A stretch of DNA of 64,000 nucleotides from an uncultured Bacilli bacterium (GTDB lineage Bacteria > Bacillota_I > Bacilli_A > RF39 > UBA660). The position numbers and the translations under genes are program-made. The stretch spans positions 1 to 64,000 of the forward strand of contig CALVKA010000003.1 of assembly GCA_944332475.1 (NCBI GenBank), given 5' to 3'. Numbering within the stretch: position 1 is the first letter of the stretch; every line of letters begins with the position of its first letter. A model generated the notes under the pieces. The model had not been told where the DNA came from. It ran no database searches and worked only from the letters and a program-made list of their open reading frames with translations. Positions 17,893 through 27,024 of the stretch are shown here, piece after piece.

Positions 17893-17941
17893 GAAATCAC
17901 CTTTACTTCTTTTTTATTGTATCTTGTTTTTTTCAAAATGT

Positions 17942-19987
17942 CTATCTTTCTTTTGCCTCTTCTTGTACTTGCTGAGTTGTTGGATGGATACTAATCGTAC
18001 CGGAATTAGAAGTAGTAAGATATGGAATATTATGTTCTATTAATCTATCCAATACTTCTTGATTAGGATGTCCATACGTATTTTCTTTGCCAACAGAGAT
18101 AATAGCAAGTTTAGGCTTTATCGTTTCTAACAGCTCTTTGCTAGTAGAAGTGTTTGAACCGTGATGAGCTACTTTTAATATATCTGTTTGAAATTGATAA
18201 GTATTTAAAATATATTTTTCTGTTTCCTGGGTGGCATCTCCTAGTAATAAGGTAGTTAATTTAGGGTGATATACATAATAGATGGAACTACTTTCATTTT
18301 CATCATTCCAGCTTTTGTTTAATTGATATAAGGTGAAGCTTCCTACTTTTAAAGTTAAATCTTGTATACTTTGTTGGGTATCGTCTCTTACCATTAATAA
18401 TTTTTCTTCTAACTCTGTGTAATTTCCTAAATTTATATATATGTCTTTTATGGGAAAGTGACTATTTAAATAAAAGATTTCTCCCATATGGTCTTCATCT
18501 CCGTGAGTTAGTATTACTTTATCTAATTTCTTTATTCCTAAACTTTTTAATAGAGGTATCGTTATATACTTTGTTATAGATTCTGAAGTTTTTCCATCAA
18601 ATCGAATACTTCCTCCTGTATCTATTAAGGCTGTTTTTCCTTTTGAAAACAATAAAATAGAATCTCCTTGCCCTACATCTATTACTTTTATCATATCTTT
18701 TTTTCCATAAAAACTAAAGTAGTGTCCTAATAGGATACATAAAATTAATATAAAAATAAATTTCTTTTTGTATTTACAGCTTATCACTATTAAAAACAAT
18801 TCGATTATATATATTAGGATGTTTACTTTGGGAAAGATTAGAGTGCCCCATTTTATTTGAGAAAGCATTTGTGATGTGTTTTCTAAAATATTAATTACTA
18901 TTGCATAAATTGGTTCTAGTATTGAGAATATCGTCGTTAGTATGGTCATGGGGAAAACCATATAATTTACGTATGGTATATAGAAAAGATTGTAAATGAT
19001 ACTTAGTATGTTTATCTCATAAAAATAATATAGACTGATTGGGATACTTAGAAAAAATGAAAGACAGGAACTTATCCATAGCATTTTCCAATAGGAAGTA
19101 TTGTCTTTTAAAAAGTAAATTAAACCAATACTTATGATATAAGAATACCAAAAAGCTGCTTCTGTTAAAAAGTAAGGATTGATATGGATGGTGATGATAA
19201 TAGACCAAAAAATTAATATTTTTTGGTCTATTTTTAATTTCCATACACGATTGATAGAAAATAAGATAAAAAATAAAATTCCTCTTATAATCGATGGTGT
19301 TAGTCCTATTAATGATAAATAACTAAATAAGAATAGTATCGTTATTTTATAGGCTGTCTTCTCTTTTATTTTTAGCTTTTTTAAAATAGCAATTATCATG
19401 TTTGCTAGTAAATAAAATTGCATTCCACTAATTGCAAATAAATGACTAATTCCGTTTTTTTGATAGCTTGTTTTTATATCTTCTTCTATGTTATCGTCTT
19501 GTCCTAATAAAAATGCTTGTTGATAAGGGTTAGACAAATTTTCTAATAAAGTATTTTTTATTTTGTGATAAAGAGAAGTTGTCTTTTTTTGAATGGTTAT
19601 GTTATCTATTTCTATAACGTAATATATTTTTTTCTTTTCTAAATATTTTTTGTAATCAAATAGGTTATTGGTTGTTGGAGAGGATGGTTTTGTTATTTCT
19701 CCTCTTACTTTTATATTGTCTCCTATTTGAATTTTCTTTTTTTCTTTTTTATCTTTTTTATCATGGAAATAATACGTGCCTCTTATTTTTTCTTCTGCTT
19801 TTATGGTTAAGGTTAGTTTTTCATTCTCTATCTTTTTTTCACAGACTATTCCTGATATTTCTTTAGAGGTTGTTAAATCTTGTATAGCTTTTGGAATCCC
19901 TATTCTTATTATTGTTAGTAATATGGTAATGATTGTTACTATTATAATTATTTTTTTAGACTGTAATATGGTCTTTAATGTCTTCAA
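17942..19987 (-). CDS. comEC: DNA uptake channel protein ComEC
   Basis: 681-aa membrane protein forming the transformation channel for single-stranded DNA. Seen: an N-terminal OB-like domain, a Competence domain with many membrane helices (HLFAISGMQFYLL, then LIGLTPSIIRG), and a C-terminal metallo-beta-lactamase-like domain with DVGQGDSILL, LIDTGG, THGDEDHMGE and KVAHHGSNTS. Start: no ATG fits; a TTG at 19987 has AGGAGACAGCATC in front at correct spacing. It overlaps the comEA end by 32 bp, so the two are coupled. All domains are present, so uptake may be functional. Confidence 0.95.
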   Translation of the reverse strand: MKTLKTILQSKKIIIIVTIITILLTIIRIGIPKAIQDLTTSKEISGIVCEKKIENEKLTLTIKAEEKIRGTYYFHDKKDKKEKKKIQIGDNIKVRGEITKPSSPTTNNLFDYKKYLEKKKIYYVIEIDNITIQKKTTSLYHKIKNTLLENLSNPYQQAFLLGQDDNIEEDIKTSYQKNGISHLFAISGMQFYLLANMIIAILKKLKIKEKTAYKITILFLFSYLSLIGLTPSIIRGILFFILFSINRVWKLKIDQKILIFWSIIITIHINPYFLTEAAFWYSYIISIGLIYFLKDNTSYWKMLWISSCLSFFLSIPISLYYFYEINILSIIYNLFYIPYVNYMVFPMTILTTIFSILEPIYAIVINILENTSQMLSQIKWGTLIFPKVNILIYIIELFLIVISCKYKKKFIFILILCILLGHYFSFYGKKDMIKVIDVGQGDSILLFSKGKTALIDTGGSIRFDGKTSESITKYITIPLLKSLGIKKLDKVILTHGDEDHMGEIFYLNSHFPIKDIYINLGNYTELEEKLLMVRDDTQQSIQDLTLKVGSFTLYQLNKSWNDENESSSIYYVYHPKLTTLLLGDATQETEKYILNTYQFQTDILKVAHHGSNTSTSKELLETIKPKLAIISVGKENTYGHPNQEVLDRLIEHNIPYLTTSNSGTISIHPTTQQVQEEAKER

Positions 19988-20648
19988 AGATGCTGTCTCC
20001 TATGCCGGATACATTTTTTATATCTTCTATTGATTCAAACAGCGTTTCTTCTCTATAAGCGATAATCGCATCTGCTTTGGACTCTCCAATACCATTTAGT
20101 GTCATCAATTCTTCTTTGCTTGCCGTATTGATGTTAATTATGCTGGAAGTTGTAGAAGATGAGGAAGTGTCTTCTTTTGGTTCTTCTTCGATACAGGCAT
20201 CGTTTTGTGTTTGTCCTTCCCTTGGGGCAATACACTGTTCTTGTAAATATTGTTCTTGTTCTTTTGTCTCTAACCAATTTGTTACTTCTTGTTGGCTATA
20301 GATAATAATTACCATTTCATCTGTAATTTTTTTACTTAAATTAATGACTGTTGTATCGGCCTGCTCTGTTAGCCCTCCTGCTTCGTTAATCACATCAATG
20401 ACCCTAGCATCACTTTGTAGTTGATAAATACCTGGATTATTTACTTCTCCCTTGATATCTACCATATATTTTTCTTCTTGTTCCGTAGAACTTGATTCTT
20501 TTTCTTTTTTCTTCACGGTTAACGATGATATTGTCTTTTCTTCTTTTGGCTCATAAAAAAAGATTGCTGTTGTGATCGTTGCTGCTAGCACAACTACTAT
20601 TATTGTTATTAAAATAATTTGTTTTCGATATCGATAATGAAATGTCAT
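19956..20648 (-). CDS. comEA: Competence DNA receptor ComEA
   Basis: 230-aa membrane-anchored DNA-binding protein that hands DNA to ComEC. Seen: one membrane helix (about 9-30), a Glu/Ser-rich linker, an SLBB domain (about 60-125, starting DIKGEVNNPGIYQL and ending near VNLSKKI), a long Gln/Glu linker with two Cys, and a C-terminal helix-hairpin-helix pair (ININTASKEELMTLNGIGESKADAIIAYR onwards, here given only in part). AGGAGG precedes the ATG. Its stop lies inside comEC. Confidence 0.95.
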   Translation of the reverse strand: MTFHYRYRKQIILITIIVVVLAATITTAIFFYEPKEEKTISSLTVKKKEKESSSTEQEEKYMVDIKGEVNNPGIYQLQSDARVIDVINEAGGLTEQADTTVINLSKKITDEMVIIIYSQQEVTNWLETKEQEQYLQEQCIAPREGQTQNDACIEEEPKEDTSSSSTTSSIININTASKEELMTLNGIGESKADAIIAYREETLFESIEDIKNVSGIGDSIFEDIKDHITV

Positions 20649-20677
20649 GTTACCTCCTTTCTTTTATTATTCGACAA

Positions 20678-20710
20678 AAAAAGAAAAGTTCTTATCGAAC
20701 TTTTACTTCT
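20678..20710 (-). terminator. Terminator after the DHH phosphodiesterase gene
   Basis: AAAAGTTC / GATA-type loop / GAACTTTT hairpin overlapping the stop of the DHH gene (20692), followed by a T-rich tract on the minus strand. Confidence 0.7.
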
Positions 20711-21903
20711 TTTTTCTTTCTTACTAATACGATTGGTTTTTCTGTAGTTTCTTCCTGGGCTAGTTGTTCATATGGCGTTGCCATTTGGAATACTTCATCC
20801 ATTAAAAATTTTTCTATGGCAAATATATCATCTGTTGTGACTCTTCCTCCAGCACTTTGTCGATTTCCACCACCGCTTTTCATATATTGTAATGAACAAT
20901 CCATTTTTACTGCTTGTCTACAAGGAAAATCGGCGTATTCTAATCCACTTAGAATTTTTCCTACGTCTATTCCACATTTACTTCTCGCACTGATTCCTAC
21001 ATCTGTTGGGCTAACGTAGCCTATCACAAAGCAGGCATCTGAATATTTTGATAACATCTTATCGGCAGTTTTTGCCAAACTGACCTGTTTATAAATAATA
21101 TTGGGTTTGCTTCTATTCAAGGTGAAAGATACGGTAGGTTCACCAAATAGTTGCGGATAGGCTTGTATGTGCGTGTTTGCCACTTCAATCTCTTTAGTTC
21201 CTTCATTATTTTCTCTTATTACATGTTTACCAAAAATTAGAGAATAAATTTCGTCATCCTCTACATAATTAGATATAAATAGTTTATTGACAGCATCATA
21301 ATCTGCACCTTTTAGGCATAGTTTTTCGGCAGTGTCTAACGTTATCGGTGTGGTATTTTTTTGGAAACGCTTGGTATCTAACATAATTCCTGCTAACAAA
21401 TATTTGGCAATATCTTTGGAATAACGTATTTGTTTTGCGTTTAACATTTGAGCAACAATTTCACTGGCACTAGAAGCGTTTTCGTCAATAAATTTGTATT
21501 GTGCAGGAAGGGAAAATTCATCTTTTTGATGATGATCAATTATCATAATGGTTCCTACTCTATCTAGGTCATTTTGTACAGATGTTAATTTTTGTTTATT
21601 GACATCCACAACGACTAATAAAGATTGCTTGTCTGCTAGTTCTCTATATTCTTCCAATGTAATAAAATGAAAGTGATTTCTACTTTCATCTATTATTTTT
21701 TTTACTCCAGGTTCTAGCACCGGTGCTAAATCGTTGACTATAATATATGGTTCTACTCCTAATGATTTAGCTAATGTTGCGACTCCTAATGCTGCACCAA
21801 TCGAATCGTAATCTGGATTATTATGCCCTACAATAAATACTTGTGAAGATTTTTCCATATTATTTACTAATGTTTCTTTTAACCTTCTTAGTTTGTTAGT
21901 CAT
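20692..21903 (-). CDS. Stand-alone DHH/DHHA1 phosphodiesterase (GdpP C-terminal-like)
   Basis: 403-aa phosphoesterase. Seen: FIVGHNNPDYDSIGAA (about 24-39), VVVDVN (about 97), the DHH motif in IIDHHQKDEF (about 121-130), and DHHA1 with MKSGGGNRQSAGG (about 350-362). These match the catalytic half of GdpP, which hydrolyses c-di-AMP. GdpP of Bacilli (about 650 aa) adds two membrane helices, a PAS and a degenerate GGDEF domain; none is present. The likely substrate is therefore c-di-AMP, pApA or nanoRNA. It ends in a Lys-rich tail (VRKKKEVKVR). Confidence 0.85.
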   Translation of the reverse strand: MTNKLRRLKETLVNNMEKSSQVFIVGHNNPDYDSIGAALGVATLAKSLGVEPYIIVNDLAPVLEPGVKKIIDESRNHFHFITLEEYRELADKQSLLVVVDVNKQKLTSVQNDLDRVGTIMIIDHHQKDEFSLPAQYKFIDENASSASEIVAQMLNAKQIRYSKDIAKYLLAGIMLDTKRFQKNTTPITLDTAEKLCLKGADYDAVNKLFISNYVEDDEIYSLIFGKHVIRENNEGTKEIEVANTHIQAYPQLFGEPTVSFTLNRSKPNIIYKQVSLAKTADKMLSKYSDACFVIGYVSPTDVGISARSKCGIDVGKILSGLEYADFPCRQAVKMDCSLQYMKSGGGNRQSAGGRVTTDDIFAIEKFLMDEVFQMATPYEQLAQEETTEKPIVLVRKKKEVKVR

Positions 21904-21930
21904 ATCTCCCCTTACTCCTTAGTGAGCACT

Positions 21931-21959
21931 ACTATAACATAAACCAAGTTTAAAGTCAA
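21931..21959 (-). promoter_or_regulatory. Promoter of the DHH phosphodiesterase gene
   Basis: TTGACT (21954-21959), 17 bp, TATAGT (21931-21936). The -35 touches the ftsW stop codon, so the two genes are separately expressed. Confidence 0.65.
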
Positions 21960-23102
21960 TTATTTGGTTTTGGTTGGAGTCTCTTTCATCAGACCATTTT
22001 CTACACTTACTCTTTGTACTATGGTTAGAACTGCGATTAAACAGATAGTAAAACTTCCTCCATAGCTCATAAATGGTAGAGGTACGCCAGTCATTGGCAT
22101 TAATCCGAATATTCCCATCAAGTTAATCGTAATGTGTAAGAAGATATAAACAGCTACTCCATAACATAGTAAAGCTCCTCGATTGGTCGGACTTTCTCTT
22201 CCGATTTTTAAAATTCTATATAATACAAACATATATAAAAGGATAATACCAACGCCAAAAATAACACCTAATTCTTCTACAATAATTGCGAAAATAAAGT
22301 CTGTATATGGTTCTGGTAAATATAAGTATTTCTGTGTTGAGTTACCTAATCCTACTCCAGTTAAACCTCCGTTATTAATGGCAATGTAACAGTTACATAC
22401 TTGGTTTCCTGTTGTTAATAATTTATCACAAGGGTTCGTAAAATCAAAACGTTCTAACTGTCTATCTTGTAATAATGATTTTCCGGCTCCTAAAAATACG
22501 AATCCAGCAAATACTATCAACCCTAGTACACCGAAAACAGTTTTGACTTTTATTTCTTTTACAATTGGTGCTGCTAAAAACATGACACCAACGATTACTA
22601 CATATATAATAGCAGTACCTAAGTCTGGTTGTATAAATATTAATAGTGTAATAATCACACATACTCCTAATGGAAATAAACTTTTACCATACCCTGTCAT
22701 TTTTTTGTTTTTTTCATAGTATCTAGCAAGCCATACAATCGTAATCACTTTAGCAAACTCACTCGGTTGAATACTGATTGGTCCTAGGTCATACCAAGAC
22801 ACTGCTTGGTTTTTGGTTTGTCCTAAAATTAATAGTCCTAGCAAACTGGCTATGATAATAATCATCAGTCCCCAGGAAAATACGCCATAAGCTTTGGTCG
22901 TAAATTTAATCATGACAAAAAACATGATAAGGCCTGCCAACAAAAAAACAGCTTGTTTAATAAAATAATTATAGGGACTTACTTCATGTGACATATAAGC
23001 TGTTACATTGGAAGCAGAAAACACCATAATAAGTCCAATAATAAAAAGCAATACAGTGGTTACTAATAGTGGTTTATCTAGATATTTCAAAATCTTTTTC
23101 AC
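21960..23102 (-). CDS. ftsW: SEDS peptidoglycan glycosyltransferase FtsW
   Basis: 380-aa polytopic SEDS protein polymerising septal glycan strands with a class B PBP. Seen: about ten membrane helices, IQPSEFAKVITIVWLARYY, QPDLGTAIIY, the long loop with NNGGLTGVGLGNSTQKYLYLPE, IFAIIVEELG and the PLPFMSYGGS motif. I choose the GTG at 23102: GGAGAGTGATACA gives a well-spaced ribosome binding site, whereas the ATG at 23117 lies in that site and almost on the transcription start. It could be SpoVE, the sporulation paralogue; sequence alone cannot tell. Confidence 0.9.
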   Translation of the reverse strand: MKKILKYLDKPLLVTTVLLFIIGLIMVFSASNVTAYMSHEVSPYNYFIKQAVFLLAGLIMFFVMIKFTTKAYGVFSWGLMIIIIASLLGLLILGQTKNQAVSWYDLGPISIQPSEFAKVITIVWLARYYEKNKKMTGYGKSLFPLGVCVIITLLIFIQPDLGTAIIYVVIVGVMFLAAPIVKEIKVKTVFGVLGLIVFAGFVFLGAGKSLLQDRQLERFDFTNPCDKLLTTGNQVCNCYIAINNGGLTGVGLGNSTQKYLYLPEPYTDFIFAIIVEELGVIFGVGIILLYMFVLYRILKIGRESPTNRGALLCYGVAVYIFLHITINLMGIFGLMPMTGVPLPFMSYGGSFTICLIAVLTIVQRVSVENGLMKETPTKTK

Positions 23103-23127
23103 TGTATCACTCTCCATTCTATATTAT

Positions 23128-23136
23128 AATATACCA
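23128..23136 (-). promoter_or_regulatory. Extended -10 promoter of ftsW
   Basis: TGGTATATT on the minus strand, an extended -10; transcription would start near 23121, about 19 bases before the GTG start. Confidence 0.5.
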
Positions 23137-23186
23137 TATTTTTGTTGATTTTGTGAAGTGAACTGGTGCCTAGGTCCTTTTTATGA

Positions 23187-23213
23187 ACAAAATCTGTCAA
23201 TTTACATACTTTA
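23187..23213 (+). promoter_or_regulatory. Sigma-K-like promoter of the YjcZ-like gene
   Basis: AC (23187-23188), 16 bp, CATACTTTA (23205-23213). The B. subtilis sigma-K consensus is AC, 16-17 bp, CATANNNTA. The same arrangement precedes the genes at 54433 and 61814. Confidence 0.6.
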
Positions 23214-23241
23214 TAGTAGATTAGGTAAAGGAGGCTATGCT

Positions 23242-23403
23242 ATGTATTATTATGGTAATGGGTCTACTTGTTGTGGTGGGCAATATAATCAGATGCCATA
23301 CTATCCTTATTACTATGGCAGTAATAATAACTCTAATTACGCTATTGTTTTAGTGTTATTTATTTTATTAGTCATTGTGATTGGATGCCGTTTTACAGCT
23401 TAA
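23242..23403 (+). CDS. Small tyrosine-rich membrane peptide, YjcZ-like sporulation protein
   Basis: 53 aa from the ATG at 23242, which has AAAGGAGG; the longer frame from 23158 has no site. N-terminal half is Tyr/Gly/Asn/Cys-rich (MYYYGNGSTCCGG), the C-terminal half is one hydrophobic helix (YAIVLVLFILLVIVIG). This is the layout of the YjcZ family of small sporulation-associated proteins in Bacilli. The sigma-K-like promoter supports mother-cell expression. It sits alone between divergent ftsW and def, with its own terminator. Confidence 0.7.
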   Translation: MYYYGNGSTCCGGQYNQMPYYPYYYGSNNNSNYAIVLVLFILLVIVIGCRFTA

Positions 23404-23410
23404 GTATCAT

Positions 23411-23443
23411 AAAAACGTATATTTTTTATACGTTTTTTCTTTT
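23411..23443 (+). terminator. Terminator after the YjcZ-like gene
   Basis: AACGTATA / TTTTT / TATACGTT hairpin followed by a long T-run on the plus strand. Confidence 0.85.
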
Positions 23444-23501
23444 TTTTCTTTTATTTTATCTCTTTTTTTGTTAAACTATATTTGCATTAAAAGGAGGTAT
23501 C

Positions 23502-24050
23502 ATGCTTAAAACTAAAGATATTTTAGATGAAAAAGATAAACGTTTACGAATGGTTAGTAAAGATGTTAGTTTTCCGTTAACGAAAAAAGATAAAGATACG
23601 ATTCAAACGATGATACAGTATTTGCATGATTCTCAAATTGAGGAGTTATCAGAAAAATACGATTTACGACCTGGTATGGGAATGTCTGCTATACAATTAG
23701 GAATCCCTAAAAGATATTTTGTTGTGGTAAATGAAATTGATGAGGGAGAATTTGAGACTTATGTTTTGATTAATCCTAAAATTATTAGTAATTCGGTTGA
23801 AAAAATCTATGTAGAGATGGGTGAAGGTTGTCTATCTGTCAATCGTCCTGTTGAAGGAATTGTTCCAAGATATGCAAGAGTTACTATGGAAGCTTATGAT
23901 ATGGAAGGAAGAAAAGTTCATATTAGAGCTCGCGAAGAACTTGCTATCTGCTTCCAACATGAACTTGACCATTTAAATGGAATCTTATTTGTCGATCATA
24001 TTGACAAAAAAGATCCTTTCAAAGGAAAGGATCAATATAGAGCTATTTAA
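23502..24050 (+). CDS. def: Peptide deformylase
   Basis: 182-aa metalloenzyme removing the formyl group from nascent proteins. Seen: motif 1 GMGMSAIQLG (about residues 58-67, normally GxGxAAxQ), motif 2 EGCLSV with the metal-ligand Cys (about 107-112), and motif 3 QHELDHLNG with HExxH (about 150-158). The Ala to Ser change in motif 1 is mild and occurs in the Gram-positive type. AAAAGGAGG precedes the ATG. It is expressed opposite to the flanking minus-strand genes. Confidence 0.95.
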   Translation: MLKTKDILDEKDKRLRMVSKDVSFPLTKKDKDTIQTMIQYLHDSQIEELSEKYDLRPGMGMSAIQLGIPKRYFVVVNEIDEGEFETYVLINPKIISNSVEKIYVEMGEGCLSVNRPVEGIVPRYARVTMEAYDMEGRKVHIRAREELAICFQHELDHLNGILFVDHIDKKDPFKGKDQYRAI

Positions 24051-24062
24051 GCTCTTTTTTTA
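24038..24062. terminator. Bidirectional terminator between def and the HExxH paralogues
   Basis: AGAGC / TATTTAA / GCTCT hairpin with a T-run on the plus strand and A/T-rich flanks on the other; both convergent genes end inside it. Confidence 0.75.
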
Positions 24063-25540
24063 TATACTAAATTTTTGGTAGTTGTATTTTGTTGTAAAGA
24101 TTGGATTCTCGTTATTATGTCTGATGTTGTTAAAGATGGAAGTTTTTCTGTAATTTTTATCATTGTTGGAATAGTATCAGGATTGGTTCTTAAGGCCTCT
24201 AGCGCTTGATTACTATATTCTTGTCCCATAATATAATAATTACATTCTAATAATTCTTCTGGCATCGTAATGATATCATGATTTCTGTCATCACAGATAG
24301 CTGTTGCATATTCTTCTTGGTGTTCTTTTGATATGAGATACTCATCACCCATTTCAATATTTTCTCTGATTTCATATTGCAACCGTTCTACTTCACTTTC
24401 TACGGTAATAGGTAAGCCTTCTTTTCTTATTTTCATCAACACTAATAATTCATTTAAAGTTTCGGCATTCTTTGCAATTCCCAATCTGCGATTAAAGCGC
24501 ATCTTTTCTATTTCTTCTGCTGGGTAGTTATTCTGTATTAAAAATTGATACATCAATTCTTCAAAAAATAAACTTGGAAATTCGGAAAGTTCATAAACAT
24601 TATTTGCTTGTTCTTTAAAAAAATGATATCCCATATAGTGCATAAATTCATGTATTAAAATTGGAGCATCTTCTAGATTGTTTTTCCAATCCATAAAAAT
24701 ATACCAATTGGAGTCAGATGATTCAAAGAACGTGGAGTATTGTTCTTCTTCTGTCATCTCACATTTTTTTATTCTTGGATCATCTAAGCTTTCTACTAAT
24801 GGTTCTTTTTTTAGCATATTGCAAAAAATTGTGAGCCAAGAAAGTGTGGGGTCAATGGTTGCTAAAAACTTTTTACATAGAGATAGTGTTTCTTCTTTTG
24901 AAACTTCAAATGTAATTTCTTTTTCTTCTAACCAAGTATCTTCTTGATGCATTATTTTTTCTGTCAGTTGTAATCTTTCTTCGATTTCTTCTAGGTCCTC
25001 TCTTCCGGGAGTAAAAAACAATTCCTTCATACTACCAATAAATAAATCCATCAAATAGTTTGTCAATGGGAAACGATATCTATTTTGGAGATATTCTAGT
25101 ATTTCTTCTTCGTCTATAGTATGAGAATGATGTAAATATTGGTAAAGTTCTTCATAGTTTTGTTCTGTATGAAAGTAATCATAAATTCCAAATGTCTCTC
25201 TTATTCTCCTAGAGTTTTTTGGAAATTTAAACTCCCCTTTCCATTCTTTATTTAACCAATATAGCAAAACTTCTATTCCCTCTTTGGTCTCTAAAAAATT
25301 TTCTTTTAAAAACCCTGTCGCATCGTATGCTGATATACCATCTAAGTATTTTAAAACAGACTGTCCTTTTTCAATATATAAAGAACTGGTTTGATTAATA
25401 CAACTAATTTTATCATGTCCTTTTAAAAATATTTTGAAAAAAGTAGGATTCTTTTGTAATAAACTTTTTATTCTATAGGCTTTTCTTTTCGTTTTCTCAT
25501 CGTATTCAATTGGTAATACTTCGGTTGGTAAAATTGGCAT
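24047..25540 (-). CDS. Putative HExxH metalloprotease, tandem paralogue 1
   Basis: 497 aa. Residues 1-80 are nearly the same as in the two genes upstream (TEVLPIEYDEKTKRK, GHDKISCI, SLYIEKGQS, LKYLDGISAYDATGF). The C-terminal half has a zincin signature HEFMH (297-301) and a candidate third ligand Glu320 in SEFPSLFFEE, an arrangement reminiscent of M3-type gluzincins, though the spacing is shorter. No signal peptide or membrane helix, so it is probably cytoplasmic or non-classically exported. The ATG has GAGGAATCC and overlaps the preceding paralogue by 35 bp, which suggests coupling. Family not recognised with certainty. Confidence 0.75.
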   Translation of the reverse strand: MPILPTEVLPIEYDEKTKRKAYRIKSLLQKNPTFFKIFLKGHDKISCINQTSSLYIEKGQSVLKYLDGISAYDATGFLKENFLETKEGIEVLLYWLNKEWKGEFKFPKNSRRIRETFGIYDYFHTEQNYEELYQYLHHSHTIDEEEILEYLQNRYRFPLTNYLMDLFIGSMKELFFTPGREDLEEIEERLQLTEKIMHQEDTWLEEKEITFEVSKEETLSLCKKFLATIDPTLSWLTIFCNMLKKEPLVESLDDPRIKKCEMTEEEQYSTFFESSDSNWYIFMDWKNNLEDAPILIHEFMHYMGYHFFKEQANNVYELSEFPSLFFEELMYQFLIQNNYPAEEIEKMRFNRRLGIAKNAETLNELLVLMKIRKEGLPITVESEVERLQYEIRENIEMGDEYLISKEHQEEYATAICDDRNHDIITMPEELLECNYYIMGQEYSNQALEALRTNPDTIPTMIKITEKLPSLTTSDIITRIQSLQQNTTTKNLVYKKRA

Positions 25541-27011
25541 AGGATTCCTCTTTTCTTTGATAAATTTTTTGTTTGTGTTTTGGTTTAATACCTACTTTTT
25601 CTAATAGGTTCGTAGTTGATACTGTTTCAAACTCCTTTAATAAGGTAATCATATTAGGAATAATATTGGAATTGTCTGGAAGTGCTTCCATTAAAATATC
25701 ACTATATTTTTGAGCAATAATATAGGGAAAGTTTTCGGTTACAAAATTGGGAGCTTCCACTAATAATTGATTTCTTCTATCACAATTTCTTATAGCTATT
25801 CTTTCTTGTTCTTCTCTTTCTTCTCTTGTTCTAGGGGGGTTATCGTCTAGTAACTCTATATCATCTTCTATGGAAATTGGCATATCACTAACATATAGAT
25901 ATTTCATTAGTGTTGCTATTTCTATTATGTCATTGGCATTGTTTACGGTACTTATTTTTCTATTTTGCTTTATATCTTCTATGACTTCTTTTGGATATCC
26001 TTCTTGTAATAAGAAATTACAGGCTAATGATTCAAAAAAGATACTGGGAAACTCTATTAATTCGTATTGAATCATATGCTCGTTTTTGTTCACGACATAA
26101 TGGAAGAATTCGTGGACTAATGATATTACATTATCTATGGTATTTGTCCATGGAATATAAATATATCCTTGTTCCTCTTGACTGGTTGTGAAAAATGGAT
26201 TGTTTGGATAGCGTTGGACTTCATAGGTATATAACACTCTTCTATCACTTTTTCTATCAATAAATCTTTTTTCTTGTTCTGCTATGTTTAGTTGCTCTAA
26301 TAAAGACAGAGTTGGATCTATTTCTGCTAAAAAACGTTTGAATAACTTCATACTTTGTTCTTTTGACATTGGATATGTAATTTGTGTGAAGTCTTTAAAA
26401 TTATCCTCTATTGTGCTCATCTCTTCTGATTCCCAGATAATACAGTCTAAGAGATCTAATGGGTCAGGATTTACAGTTGGTATATAATATTGTTCAATGA
26501 CTGACATTAAGTCATCTTCTAATAGAATATTTGTTAATGGATATCGATATTGATTTTGTAGAAAGGAAAGAATCTCTCTTTTAGGAAGTGGTTCTCTTTT
26601 ATGTAAATAGTTATATAGTTCTTGATATTTTTTATTACTATGATAATAATCCAAGATTCCCATCTTTTGATTTCTGATTCTTTCTTCTTTTCGATATTTT
26701 GCTGGTCCTTGATAATGTTCATTTAACCAAAACAATAATACTTCTGCTCCACTTTCTTGTGTTTGGTATTTAGGATATAAAAATCCTGTTGCGTCATATG
26801 CTGATATGCCATCTAAATATTTTAAAATAGATTGCCCTTTTTCGATGTATAAAGAATTATTTTGATCGATACAGCTAATCTTATCATGTCCTTGTAAAAA
26901 CACTTTGAAAAACTCAGGATTTAATTCTATGATATCTTTTATTCTGTTGGCTTTTCTTTTGGTTTTCTCATCATATTCGATTGGTAGTACTTCAGTTTGT
27001 AATAATGACAT
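25506..27011 (-). CDS. Putative HExxH metalloprotease, tandem paralogue 2
   Basis: 501 aa, middle copy of three. The N-terminal module is conserved (TEVLPIEYDEKTKRKA, GHDKISCIDQ, SLYIEKGQSILKYLDG). Motif HEFFH at 300-304 is preceded by YIYIPWTNTID, and IEFPSIFFES (Glu320) provides the likely third zinc ligand. The middle region has diverged from the other copies, while the three motifs are kept, implying the active site is under selection. It is 13 bp from copy 3 and shares an operon. Confidence 0.75.
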   Translation of the reverse strand: MSLLQTEVLPIEYDEKTKRKANRIKDIIELNPEFFKVFLQGHDKISCIDQNNSLYIEKGQSILKYLDGISAYDATGFLYPKYQTQESGAEVLLFWLNEHYQGPAKYRKEERIRNQKMGILDYYHSNKKYQELYNYLHKREPLPKREILSFLQNQYRYPLTNILLEDDLMSVIEQYYIPTVNPDPLDLLDCIIWESEEMSTIEDNFKDFTQITYPMSKEQSMKLFKRFLAEIDPTLSLLEQLNIAEQEKRFIDRKSDRRVLYTYEVQRYPNNPFFTTSQEEQGYIYIPWTNTIDNVISLVHEFFHYVVNKNEHMIQYELIEFPSIFFESLACNFLLQEGYPKEVIEDIKQNRKISTVNNANDIIEIATLMKYLYVSDMPISIEDDIELLDDNPPRTREEREEQERIAIRNCDRRNQLLVEAPNFVTENFPYIIAQKYSDILMEALPDNSNIIPNMITLLKEFETVSTTNLLEKVGIKPKHKQKIYQRKEESYANFTNRSITN

Positions 27012-27024
27012 AAAATTCTTCTTT

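Noticed and set aside
20670..20680. TTTTGTCGAA upstream of comEA, a possible Spo0A box
   Set aside because: It falls in the T-tract of the preceding gene's terminator, is single and not spaced with others; chance is likely.
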